Assembly (NCBI GenBank): GCA_037576195.1
Contig: CM075103.1
Span: 12,772,001-12,836,000 of the forward strand
DNA length: 64,000 nt
Direction of reading: 5' to 3'
Source: Phytoseiulus persimilis
Taxonomy: Eukaryota > Arthropoda > Arachnida > Mesostigmata > Phytoseiidae
Shown piece after piece: positions 36,684-48,079 of this stretch. Below the pieces are notes generated by a model. That model did not search any database and was not told the origin of the DNA. It worked only from the letters and a program-made list of their open reading frames with translations. Position 1 is the stretch's first letter; each line of letters starts with the position of its first letter. The position numbers and the translations under genes are program-made.

Positions 36684-37079
36684 CATCTTCCGTCCTCCAT
36701 GCTATATACGGGGCGGGATGCCTCTTGACAGCATTATTGTCGAACTTCGATGAGCTCCCGGGTCGAAGGAGTGTAGGGCACGCTTCCCCGAAGGAAAAGG
36801 GGAATGCAGTGCTGCCACGAATCGGACATTCTCTTCGAGGACACTGTTCATTTACATCACAATCCTAACATGATTTACAGAGCTGCGTAAACCCTGGGAG
36901 ATGCTGCTGGCACTCACGTACAGAGGACGCTATAGCACCCTACCTCAACGCGAATCCAGTACGAGAAGCCAACTTACGGGATTGAAATTATCACGCATAC
37001 AGTCAGCGAAGGCCCGTAGGATCGTTCTGACCTTACTGACCCTAATACTTTTCTGGGTCTGGAGAGGCGATTCTGTGAT

Positions 37080-37265
37080 CGATCCGACAATACTCGTCGA
37101 AGTCCATGGAGGTGATTCGGAGGTCGATTTCAAGTCTACGAGCGTCTACAACAGCCTGGGAGACCGCCTACGAGACTCTACAAGACCTTCTTTGATTGCA
37201 AGCTGCAGGAAGAGCCTCGGGGACACCCGAAGAAGCATTTTGGTGTCGAATTTGAGAAGCTGATA
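37080..37265 (+). repeat. copy 1 of a diverged dispersed repeat, formerly coding?
   Basis: Read on the opposite strand, this segment aligns with 45541..45690. Shared stretches include AGCTTCTC, CTTCTTCGGG, CAGCTTGCAATC or TAGCTTGCAATC, AGAGTCTCG and GACGCTCGTAGAC or GACACTCGTAGAC, in order. In translation both carry GTPEEA-x2-CRI and an LRDRLR/DRLRD motif, here in two different frames with stops. That pattern suggests decayed copies of one coding element. The family is unknown. Confidence 0.5.
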
Positions 37266-40108
37266 CGCAATCCGAGAGGAGGGCGCCAGCTACATTCGTA
37301 GAAACGAATAAACGTCGATTTTGAGGCGCTGAATCGGAAGCCACGGAGCGAGCTCCTCGCACGATGAAGCAGTTCAATGTCATATTCATGGCACCTAAGC
37401 AAAACTCACGAGGAAGGCTCTAGAGGGGACAAGAAGAAAATTCTCGACCTGCGACGATATTCCACCATTTCAGTCAAAACTTTTGATCAGTATCGTGCAA
37501 ACTGCAACACGGAGAAGTATCAAATTTCACCCGTCAACCGAATGACAAGGTATTTTCAGGAATGATGCGGACCCAATGAAGAGAGAGAAGAGTGCCTCTG
37601 TGCCAGGAACTGCAGACCCACAGCGAGCGCACTCGAAGTTGTGCGGGGGGGATCAGTGAGGTCAGGTTAGGGCCCGTGTGGCCCGGTTGACGGGAACCCA
37701 ATATGTGAGGCAACGATCACCGATAGGGGATGGAGGGTGAGAACGGAAGATGTGTCCAGCCTGCCCACACCGCGCTACGTGATAACAGCCGTCAGCGTCT
37801 GAAGCTTCTTCCATTGTTCATACCCAACGTTCCAGTCAATAGAATGTTTAGAGGAGCGCCCAGAGCCCTCTGATGGAAGCCATTTTCGCGGGTCGCTCCC
37901 GATGGCCAGGGATGGCTGTCTACTTGTTTTCTGTGGGATTCTGGATTTTCCGCCCACTCCTATCCGAAACTTCCCGTGCCAGCCCCTTGCCTGGAAATTC
38001 GCCATTCATTCATCATCGGATAGTTTCATGATGGTCAATGAATGATCCCTGAACTTTCAGGATCCAGGTGTCGTCACGATACGTTCCGGACGCTTCCACG
38101 GATCTCAGATTGGGTGACAATGCGGACCACGGACAGGCGGATGACAGCTAACCCGAATAAGGTTGTCGAGCAATCGGTTTGAAAGCAATCGGCCCAGTTG
38201 ACTTTTCAGAAAGTTCCCACACATTGGGTACCTCGGGAGGCATGTCTCGAAAGATTCATCACATGAGAGATGCATCACAGGTACAGACAACATGGAGGCA
38301 CGATGGATCATATTTTTGACAACACGACTCCTGTGCTGGTAACCAGCATACTCTTGTAGCACTGGTGCGAGACATTCGGATGGCCTTCTCTGAGTAATCG
38401 CGGCAACTTCGTCGGCAGCTGATCCTTCAAGTGACGTCGAGTAGGAGTTCGATGTCACCCTGCTTTCTTTCTATCAGCGAACTGCAAGTTTCCCTTCACT
38501 TCATATGTCGGTCGAAGCACGATCTTTGACCCCCTTCTCTAAAAATGTCTCCGGCGTCATCATCGGCCGTTTCTTGGTAAGCAAAGGTTCAAGGGCACTG
38601 AATGCCGCGTCAGCTCCCCTTCAACCCTCTTCAACCTCGCTCCTCGATGAGCCCGCGGGGGGCGATGATCACAGAACTTCGATTCGAGAGTTTAGTCTCG
38701 TCAAGCGGAAATCGTCCTTTACAGGCGTCTGATATAGCGGAAATCAAAAGAATACTCGACGAAGTTCCGACAACACCGAGGGTGGACGCGAAAGGTTCAT
38801 TCGACCGAAGGGCGTGTTATTTCGTAACCGAGCTGAGGTGGTTTCTCGGTCATTCTCGGAAAACCATTGGTGCCGAGGAGAGGCACTGCAATCTTATGAT
38901 TCGACATAGCCTCTGTTAGCCATCGAGGTACTTCCGGCGGGCAGATCATCATGGGTTGTTTTCCTCGATGTTCGCAATCGGCCAAAAGAGAGAAAAGCCC
39001 GCGTGATTCATTGATTGCGAACAATCCAAAGACGCCGCTTGCAGCTCGCATTGGAAGGTTGGTCTTTCAGGAAACTTCTCAATGGAGACATTGACGCACG
39101 TTGTGCCACTTCGATTCGCTGCTGGTATCTTTGATTGGTTTCCTTTTCTTCTCTCTCTCTCTCTCTCTCTGGGAAACCTTTCGGGCCAGTCGGACGTCCG
39201 TCAGCGGACAGACCAGAGAGAGAGGATGGAGCGGAGGATGCTTCGGCCGCTGTCGCTGGCCCGATGAGTGTCAGCGGAAGATATCTTGTGTCCAACCGCT
39301 CAGAGCGTCCTCACCTGAATATTCTACCCCGGACTTGCAATGGTCAGAACACAATCGAACTAACTTCTGAAATTGAGCAGTCTCGAGGAAAAATGGGCTG
39401 ACGGATCGCTCATTTGATTGGGAACCTCCCGGGGAGTGCGAGGAGTGTTTCTAATTCATCTGCGTCTCGTGACACAGTGAGGCGTTCGAGGCGTTGCTTC
39501 GTAATAACTGAGGAGCAGTGGCGAATGGATCCTTCTTCGGGTAGGCCCATTCTTCTGGGAATCTCTCGGAACTGCTATCACCCTTATATTCCCATGGGGT
39601 GGAGTCCTCCTATCTTGGGACGGATCTGAGAAGGCAAAGGTGCCGTTCGTTGTTCCAAAGTATGCACATCGATCAGATATTTCGGTTTCACCAGACTTCT
39701 CTCTGGGAAATGGAGCTCTTCATCAAAGGAGCAGACGAGAGAGAGAGAGACAAAGAGAGCTCACTCCCACAAGACGAGCCGCTTCCGGGAGAGAGTGATC
39801 CCGAAGAGTGACTCGAATAGTTATCCCCTCTACGGCCGATCGGGGAGTTTGGATGGAAACCACAGGACCCTGCGGAAAACGTTTGGCAGTGGATTACGGG
39901 AAATTCGTTTTCGCTCGCATGCCAAAAATGGGGAGCAGTGGTTCTCTTGAGGAGGAGAGGACAACACTTGTGGAAGGACACCCGGTGACCGTGACCTGCT
40001 CTGTCGGGCACCAAGAAGTTATGTTATAATCAGGAGCTATTAGAGCAGACCACGTCAAGAGAGCCACAGAGTGAGCAGCGAGGGACGCAACGATCATCAA
40101 CAAGATCT
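37266..40108. other. no supported gene; CT microsatellite
   Basis: Contains a (CT)n run at about 39150..39170 and a short (GA)n run near 39738..39750. The repeat word shared with position 975 lies at 38036..38060. ORFs are short and unrecognised, such as 38105..38458 (-, 117 codons). Confidence 0.4.
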
Positions 40109-40110
40109 TA

Positions 40111-40720
40111 CCAGGTCTGCAACCATGACCCCGGATTTTTTTGAACACATTGCAACCGTCTCTGTAGTCGACAAATCGGGCTGATATCCAGCCTGAGTCA
40201 CTGTCTCGGTATCCGACCACCCGTTCCATTACAAAAATGCTCCACTTTTTGCTTCTGGTGAATTGAAAAATGCCGTGGAAAAAGGCTGGTACGTGCCACG
40301 AAATGAGTTCCGGCGGGAAAATTTCCCGTTCTTTTACCAGGTGTGCAACCTTCGAATCGGTTTTTTTTTATGAGGAGCTCATTCTCCTCACCAATGCATT
40401 TTGAAATGTCTGAGAGCGCTGGGAAAAAAACTGGAGCTCGGGGAACGGGTCCCTCATGGAAAAATCTGGTTTGACAGTTGCAGACCTGGTGACAGAACGG
40501 GAGATTTTCCCGCCGGAATCATTCCGTGGTTCCTGACACGTACCAGCCATTCTCCACGGCATTTTTCAATTCACCAGAAGCAAAAAGTGGAGGGTTTCTG
40601 TGATGGAACAGGTGGTCGCATACCGAAACAGTAACTCAGGCTGGATACCAGCCCAATTTTTCGACTACAGAGACGGTTGCAATGTTTTCAAAAAATCCGG
40701 TTTCATTGTTGCAGACCTGG
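40111..40720. mobile_element. 610-bp palindromic foldback element flanked by TA
   Basis: The whole segment is an inverted repeat centred near 40415. The left arm starts CCAGGTCTGCAACCATGA, and the right arm read backwards starts CCAGGTCTGCAACAATGA. Over the outer ~165 bases about nine in ten positions agree, including long identical runs such as CCACTTTTTGCTTCTGGTGA. Similarity continues, weaker, to the centre. TA immediately flanks both ends (40109..40110 and 40721..40722), suggesting TA-targeted insertion. The outer word ACCAGGTCTGCAAC recurs inverted or direct at 40335..40350 and 40478..40492, so each arm contains an internal 227-base offset duplication. No transposase is encoded. Confidence 0.75.
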
Positions 40721-40722
40721 TA

Positions 40723-43700
40723 CAATGCAGAAGCCGGGACTCAGCTTTCATGGCCTCGTGAAGGCGCGTTTCAGTCTTACGCATTGTTCAGGTTAAAGAA
40801 GGTGGACAAGTCTGGTTCTTTGTATGTGTCTCCCGAGAGACTCCGAAATACATTGACAGGGATCACAGCTCCCCGCTCGCTCTTCGAAAATGACACCCAG
40901 CTGTCAAACTTCTTCTCGTGTGGTATCGTAATTTCATGTGAAGTAGGCGTGCAACACAGGGAGAGGAATGGGAGGAGCCCCAGCCCGACGCACCGTACTC
41001 GAATGAGGTTCGGCCCTTTTGCAGGAAAAGGTTCAGAGCTTCAACGCTCCAATTGACCTGGGAGAGGGGTCATCCCGATACATGAGGCAACCATGCAAGC
41101 GCCACAATGGCGATTTCCATTGGAAGCAGACACGTTCTTTCGCTCCATGAAACTGACGGTTCACGTGACCGTGGTCTCTGCTGAGAATCCTCGCGAACTC
41201 GAGAAGGACGACAGCGAGTTCCGGCATTGTTTGTCTCAGAAGAGCAACATCCTGAGTGGGAAGCGAAGTCTTCCCTCGCGACCGAGAAGAAAGTTGCCGT
41301 TGACGTCATGACGTTTGAGAGAAAGCCACGAAGGTCGTCGTTCCACCAGATGGAAGCATTGAGTTTCCGCTCAGTCCAAACGGAGGCGAAACGAACCAAG
41401 CAGACGGGGGAGGAGGAATCCCGATTCCCTGACCGCTCTCTTGAAACTCCAGCGAGACCGGGGTTCCGATCCGACCTGATTGAATATTTGCAACTGCGGG
41501 AAGATGCGAGCTCATTGTTTCCTATAATTTATTCCCAATCGATCGCAAAAGCAAGATCCAAATGAGTATTCCCCAACATTCTTCCGAGGCCTCCAAACAG
41601 GGGGGAAGGTCGGCCTCGCGGTAGTTTGTCCAGATAACGGAAGGTGGAACCCTCTGACCATGTCGACGACCCTTATCACACAACCGAATACGTCGTTGAG
41701 AATGCGTCATGGTACTTCCGTCCTCTGAGGGAATTCATCGGCTTTCCAATTCATGAGGATCCATCCATCGGCAGCTACGACAGACTCACTGATGGGAGAA
41801 ATTCCCGACGGTCTTCACGGATACCGTTTGGTTCAACTCTACGAGCGATGGGCGACAAGACAATGGATGATTGATATTTGAATGGAAAGGCTGTCCAGGA
41901 ATATTCGCACGAGTTCGATCATATTCAGCGAGATTTCGAACCGAGTTCGATCTGAATGCCTCGTTTGGAATCCAGGCTGCCGCGCAAGCCGAGTCATCGG
42001 TTTGTCTCACATACGTTAGTCTATTCAACCAATTGCTGTCATTCAACAACTCCCCCCCCCCCCCCTCCGATCGGGATCACCCGGGGTGTTTGAGCCTCGG
42101 CCGTAGCGGCAACCCTCGGGCCAGTCGGAGGAGAAGGGCCACTAGTCAGCTGGTTTTGATCTGTTTGACCGGTGTCTGTTTCTGTACTCCTCGCTCCTGT
42201 CTCCCTTTCGCCACCGACATCTGAACGCCGCGGAAATAATGGTCCATGTCCCTAGTTCGCTCAGTGCGTAAATCGAGCAGCTGATCGATCACCACTAGCC
42301 GGGCTGAAGCCTGCATATCCAACGAAACGTTCTCTGCATCCAGCTCTTCGTACTCCCAAACGGCTTCTGAAAGCAATCAGGCTGTTTCAACTTCGGGGTC
42401 CCGCGCGGAACTACGGGGAGGCGGGGAACTAGGGAGATACATCAGCGAAGTCATAAGAAAACTCGATTAACGGACGCGCGGCTCTTCACCTTTAATTTTC
42501 AAGCGAAGGCTCGTGGCGATGTCTCCGAGCTCCTCCTCCGTATACGTCTTCACTGAAGCACCGAAATGGAGTTAGTGCTGAGAGCGCATCACCCTTCGGT
42601 CGTCGGATTTATTCGTGACAATCACAGGGCTACTCACGCTCCGCTTCACTGTAGCGCCGCCAGAAAAAGTCGCAATCCATGTCATGGGTCGTCTATCGAC
42701 CGATTCGAGGCAACGCTTCGTCGGGACGGAGGTTCCGGGATCTCGGGGATTTTCGAACCCTGGGGGTGTTCACAGTTTAGGAACCCAGACTGGAAATTCT
42801 CAGTTGGAACACTGGTTGCGAGGGCACGAGGTAGATCCCAGCCAGAGCGCGCGTTCTCAGAACTCAATCCAACGTCGAACGCCTGCGAGGCACACAAAGA
42901 ATGAGAGGGAACATTTGAACCCGCTCTCGGGGTCTGAAGATTCTCGGAAATACAGCTCAAGGGGGCGAAGGAGGGGGACAGTAATCGCTTCGAGCGGGGA
43001 GGATTACTGGGGAACGTGCACGCAGCCGTAGAGAAAGCGGCACGTGAGCGACATCCGGGACACGCAACACAAGCGAGAGATTCGATGTGAGAGGCTTTCC
43101 AATCGAAGTATTGATATCTTCTGTCGACTGAGCAACCGAAACCTTTTGGTGTCATTTCATGTCGAGCCAAGCCGGGATCTCGGAGACTTTTCAATGTGTG
43201 ATGTTGGACTTCCTTTCCTGACAGAAATCACTTTTCTACCGGTGTGCTCGCTGTAGATGCCTCTGTTCGCTTCTGCCGTGTCAGGATATTGTTCACACGG
43301 AACTCCCAGCGCTGTGTGGTATTTCGTGAGCTCAATATCGAGCTGAATTGGACCAGAAAAAAGGATATTCTCTCATTTTGTTTCATCACGAACGCTGCGT
43401 CCGAATCCAATCTCCTCCCAAGAAGCATGCTTCTAGAGTTCCGAGCCTAGATATCTGAGAGGAAGGCTCCGAGGCGTTTTCAGCTCGACAGGCCGACAAA
43501 CCGCTAGAGCACACCGCATTGAGGGTGGAATCAGAAAAGCCAGAGGCTGGGAGGGTATCTCTGACGTTGTGTTCGATCCGTGAGATCGAATTCGGAATCC
43601 CCGATAGAGGCGTCTACGTGGTGGCCGTTTTCGTTCCAAAGTTCGCAGCATGGATTCTCTCCATTCATAACGCCCGGAGCTCCGCCACCCGGGGAAACTC

Positions 43701-45478
43701 CTTCTGGCGTTTGCCCTGGGGAAAAAGGCTCATGGGTTCTCCTCTGGGAAGAGGCGCGTTAGCGCTGGCTGTTGAGTCGAAGCCAACGAACTCCCGCACA
43801 CGACTTGCGAGCGGCTGTGGTGCCACATGCAAACGTGCGCCTTTCGCTGGCTCGATTGGCTTCGAAGTATTCTTCAGTTCGTCCACGCATGAACTCAAAG
43901 TGATCGGAAGAAATTCACAACGAATATCAAACTCAGCTGTCATGGATCGGTTTGCCATTCCATTGGCTACGTTTCAGACTTAGTTTGGAAGAAATTCTCC
44001 CACATCACCGGTGCACGATCAGCTGGAGCCGTGGAAATTCCTTAGCCCGATATTTTTGCGTTCGAAAATTCCCCAAACAGTTACGGCGTCACTCGATCAA
44101 TACCAGGTGGAACTTGAAATAGCCTTCGAGAGGATCTGCAGTCTCTGAGGCGATTGGTAACTTTGGACAGAGGTTTTACGGGTGACACTGGGAGAGGCCA
44201 TTTTTTAGAGCTTCTCAGAGAGCTGCCAAACTCACCGTCGACACCGTCCAAGTGGGAAAACTCGCGTGTCAGTACTTCTGCTCAGGACTCGTCGAAGCTT
44301 ATCCTATCTTCTGGAATTTACGGGAATCCGCACGAAAGAGCCATGATCCGTTCCGATAAGCTACCGAGTTCCGAGAGCTTTCGACTCTATTGCCAGGAGA
44401 CGAAAGTAATGCAATGCTCGACGATAGTCTGGAATGACTCAAGGTCCCGGACTGCTCCGCAAGCTGTGTGGCCCAAGAGACGTCGATTCTCGCGATACGG
44501 GTTGATGTAACAACGTAGTGCGAGGATGGCATGCTTGAGAAGGGCTCACCGAACGACCTCCAAAGGGTTATTCTCGAATGATTCACATCTCGTCCGCTCG
44601 TGGGTCACTCTTGAAGACCTATCTTCGAAACGAATATCCGAGAGCTGCTCCGCTGAGATGATCACTGAAACGTTATGTCGGCTGCTCGTAACAGACCATG
44701 GGACCAATGTGAGCCTGAGAGCAGGCAAGCCGTCATGCGGAACGAACGTCGAGCCTATACCGCTCCCGGTGCGCATGCCCAGTTTACGTCTCCGACGCTT
44801 TCCGACTTTTAGTCGCAGAACTCTGCTCGGTTGTTGATTGAACTCATTACCGACATCCTCGTCGCAACGCTGACACGGGATCAAATCAGGATTCGAACTC
44901 GACTAACGGCGCGATGATTCTCGACGGGTCCGAGTCTGGGCGTCATGGACCAACGATGGCAGTTCAGATCACCGAATCGGGGCTGGTCCCAGAAACTGCA
45001 ACAGCTGACTCGCCGAGTAACTGGTGCTTGATACAGCTTTTCAGCTTACAACAACTTCCAGCTCGACAGTGAACCGAAAACGGTATTTCTGACGGGACCG
45101 TTGGGTGGCAAGCAGACGTTTCCCTGAGGGTTTTCACAGAGACCTACGCTCAGGAGCCGGGAAGCTCGAGCAGGTTCCCATGAACGCCTTGAATTGCCTA
45201 TTTTTGAGTCCTTTTCCTTCCGAATCCCGCCTGTTCCGGCTTTTCCCAACGAAATTCCTTCATTTCCACATCAGAACGGATCAGTGGTTATGGTAATCGG
45301 TCTTCTCTTCCCAAGTCATTTCGGATCAAATCAGACGGATTCGAGGATATCTGATACGATTCCACGCAGCGCTAGGTTCACGACGCACGAATACGAGCCG
45401 GCGCCCAGCCGCGCGGAGTCGGCCGCGCTTCGCGCGCTTGGACTGCGGGCTCCGGTATAGAGCCACTTTTCTCCCTCT
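40723..45478. other. no supported gene
   Basis: ORFs of up to 170 codons occur (42682..43194, -), without recognisable domains. A 14-base C run lies at 42052..42065. Confidence 0.4.
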
Positions 45479-45740
45479 CTATTGGGTCATCATCATTTCA
45501 AGAACTATCTTCTCATTCCGCTTATCGTTACATAATGTCACTTTTCGGTGAGCTTCTCGGATCCGACACTGAACCGCTTCTTCGGGGGTTCCTGGAGCTC
45601 TTCTCGTAGCTTGCAATCGTAGACGGTCCCGCAGAGTCTCGACAACGGTCTTTTGGGCTCTCGTAGACACTCGTAGACGGTCTCTAAGCCTCCCGAGGAC
45701 GATCTTGTAGACTTCCTCCACCTTCTTGGACTCCGGGAAG
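45479..45740 (-). repeat. copy 2 of the diverged dispersed repeat
   Basis: A 97-codon ORF on the minus strand (45479..45772) is open across this copy. It contains two imperfect 17-residue repeats, VLGRLRDRLRVSTRAQ and VVETLRDRLRLQATRR, followed by GTPEEAVQCRIREAHRK. The corresponding region at 37131..37265 is in opposite orientation and frameshifted. At the DNA level TCGTAGACGGTC and TCGTAGACACTCGTAGACGG recur in tandem (about 45623..45685). It could be a fragment of a repeat-encoded protein or of a duplicated host gene. I recognise no family. Confidence 0.45.
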
Positions 45741-46210
45741 CACGGTGAGATCGATCCTGGAATCACTTCCATAGATCCCGGGAAAAAAATATTCAGATCG
45801 GCCTTGGAATCACCTCCATGAACTTTGACAAGTATGGTCAGATCGATCCTAGAATCACCGCCCCATACCCGGATAGTATGGCCAGATCGACCTTGGGGCG
45901 ACCTCCCTGGACCGAACTGGAAGCAAGCGGGCCCAGAAAGCGTGGTCAGATCGGTGTCGAAACCACCTCCCTTGACTCCGGAAAATCGTTAAATCGATCC
46001 TGGCATCACCTTCCTACACTCGAGAAGCATGGTCAGATCGAGTCCGGCATCAACTCCTCAGACTCTAAAAACAATGCTCAGATCAACTCTGAAATAACCC
46101 CCCTTGCCCCAGAAAAGTATGACCAGATCGACGCTGGAATCACCTCCCCACACCCAGAAGAGTATGGTCGGATCGACTCCGGAAGCAGATACTCAGACCC
46201 GGATAAGTGA
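45741..46210. repeat. minisatellite with units of about 45 bp
   Basis: About ten degenerate copies of a unit of roughly 45 bases start with GGTCAGATCGATCCTGGAAT-like sequence followed by CACCTCC and a variable tail. Unit starts lie near 45746, 45794, 45839, 45883 and onward. Because 45 is a multiple of three, the + frame 45818..46210 reads as 15-residue repeats, for example YDQIDAGITSPHPEE and YGRIDSGSRYSDPDK. One or two units differ in length and break the frame. It is listed as a repeat rather than a gene because no start context, domain or flanking exon supports translation. Confidence 0.7.
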
Positions 46211-46549
46211 CATAAGGCGCAGTGAACCGCTCTCCATTCCAGCATGGTGCCGGAACTCAAGGAGAGAATGTTGAAGTCGGAATGTGAATGGAACAGGAAG
46301 GTGACCTGTCTCCTCGAGGGGGAAGAAGTCCTCACCAGCCTGATACCAGCACCACTGCAGAAATTACCGATCCTGGCTCCCCACCAGCACGGTAACAACT
46401 ATGTAATATGACAGAAGCCTGATTTTAATGCTGTCAGACAACAATGAAGGAAGGCTTCCATCGGCCCGAGAGTAATGCAAACGAAGGTAGCCTACGAGCA
46501 GGCTTCCCGGGTAGATCCCAGTCGGTGGTGAGCAGAGTCCCATCTCCAT

Positions 46550-46740
46550 TCTCCGAAGTGATCCACGCTGGGATCACCTTCCGCGACCGGGGAACTATGG
46601 TCAGCTCGAATCCGGACTCACTTCCTAAGACCCCGAATAGTATGGTCAGGCGAAACAGAAAAATAGAAAAAAACGAGAACTCAGGTCAGGTCGATTCCGA
46701 AATCACCTCTATGGACCGAAGGCAGAACTGGACAAACGCA
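46550..46740. repeat. outlying copies of the 45-bp minisatellite
   Basis: Units resembling CTGGGATCACCTTCCGCGACC, TATGGTCAGCTCGAATCCGG and CAGGTCGATTCCGAAATCAC continue the pattern of 45741..46210 after a gap of about 340 bases. The gap (46211..46549) contains no recognised feature. Confidence 0.55.
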
Positions 46741-47219
46741 CAGACTGACAGACGGAGCGGATTATATTAGGGAAGTCTAGGTCTAGGTGGCTGTTTGCTT
46801 ATGCTCTGAGGCGAGCTCTGGGCTGCACGCCGGTGTCTCAAGTCCGAGTTTATCGTCGAGTGTGTAAAATCAGGAAGAATTCGCGATGAAGGACCGAAGG
46901 CCGCATTTCTGACACATAATGTTGTTCTGCTGCCGCGAAGGCTTAGAGGCAGCAAAGGCCACTCGAGGAATATGTGCAGTTCACGGGGAGAACGCTCTCT
47001 GAACGTCTACGGTTAGAAAGTGGTTAGAAAGTTTCAAGGGTGGAAACTGTAATCTTGAGGATGAGCCCAGGTAAGGAAGATTACAAGTTTTCGAACCCGA
47101 TGTAATCATCAGCCGGGTAACTTTAAACCCCGCCCTGGCCATCAGAGGAATTGAAGACTCCACGGGAGTCTCTCCATCAAGCTGGCTTCTCAAACAAGAG
47201 GAATACTTGCCCAACTCAT
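46741..47219. other. no supported gene
   Basis: No N-terminal mariner domain could be recognised upstream of the transposase relic. Possible remains of its DNA-binding half may lie here but are too decayed to claim. Confidence 0.35.
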
Positions 47220-47928
47220 GACATCACTGATCGCCAGCTCGAATGACTTGTGGATACCTGCCACACTCTCCTCCGGGAGAACGCCAATTACCCATTTCTG
47301 AAGGGACTGATAGCCGGCGATGAGGAGTGGATTCTCTGCAGGAACGCTACGCAAAGAAAACGCTGGGTCCCCAAAGCTTCACGGCCCGCAGCCGGAGTCG
47401 AACCCGAAATTCATCGAAAAAAAGTGATGCTGAGCTGCTGGTTGGACTGCAAGGGCGTTGAATTTTTCTACTTGCTCCCGCCAGGTCAGACCATCACCAT
47501 CAAAGTCTAGTGCAGGCAGCTTGAGGGTCTGAAGACCGCAACAGGCAACAGAGCGTCCAGAATTGGCGAACAGATGGGGCTTCATTTTTCAACATGATAA
47601 TGAGATTGCGCTAATCCCGCGTAAGACCACGTGAGATTGCGCTCTCGGCAGAAGTTGGCGGTGTTTGTTCGGGTTGTACTTTTATATTCAACTTTCAGTC
47701 CCGACCTTGCGCCGTCAGACAATCACATGTTCCGGTCTCCCCGAAACTCTCCCGACGGAGAAATGGAGGGTACAAAAAATAACCGCAATCAGTTTTTTGA
47801 AGAAAAGGAAACTAAGTGGAATCTTCGATGTACCTGACCGATGGGCGGAGGGCAGAACCAAACGGCAAATATATCACTCAGTGAGAATAGTCGTGGCCAT
47901 AGGAGATTGGGTCTTGATGAATAGGTAG
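47220..47928 (+). pseudogene. mariner-family transposase pseudogene
   Basis: Mariner transposases cut and paste DNA at TA sites using a DD34D catalytic triad. The remnants appear in order: DITDRQLE with a TGA, then VDTCHTLLRENANYPFL, the first catalytic block IAGDEEWIL, RKRWV, KKVMLSCWLDCKGVEFF and LLPPGQTI. Next come the second block QHDN (about 47590..47601), the third block SPDLAPSDNHMF (about 47697..47732), and a C-terminal VPDRWAEG-like end. The gene is dead: stops at 47244 and 47508, at least two frame changes, and a short duplication of TGAGATTGCGCT (47601..47612 and 47632..47643) between the second and third Asp blocks. The N-terminal helix-turn-helix half is missing or unrecognisable. 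Confidence 0.85.
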
Positions 47929-47962
47929 AAGACGGTATGAACTTTTTGACTCACCTAATACA

Positions 47963-48079
47963 TAGAGCCCAGAACTTTGGGTGATTTTTCGAAATTATTC
48001 CATAAATTGCCTGGAATTGATCCATTGCAATGGCGAGATAATTTCCGAAAATCACCTAAACTTCAAGGCTCCACTGGTA
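47963..48079. mobile_element. short MITE, copy B
   Basis: Imperfect inverted ends: TAGAGCCCAGAACTTTGGGT at the left and, on the other strand at the right, CAGTGGAGCCTTGAAGTTTA. Both run into GGTGATTTT and GAAATTAT. It matches 22701..22818 in order and spacing. It lies about 35 bases beyond the end of the mariner relic, so it may have landed beside it or be part of that element's old 3' end. Confidence 0.55.

Noticed and set aside
43665..43958. 97-codon minus-strand ORF considered as an exon
   Set aside because: No known domain and a longer ORF (43519..43983) covers it on the other strand.
45741..46210. Minisatellite considered as a CRISPR array
   Set aside because: The repeats are tandem without unique spacers, degenerate, and about 45 bases from start to start. 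The genome is eukaryotic.
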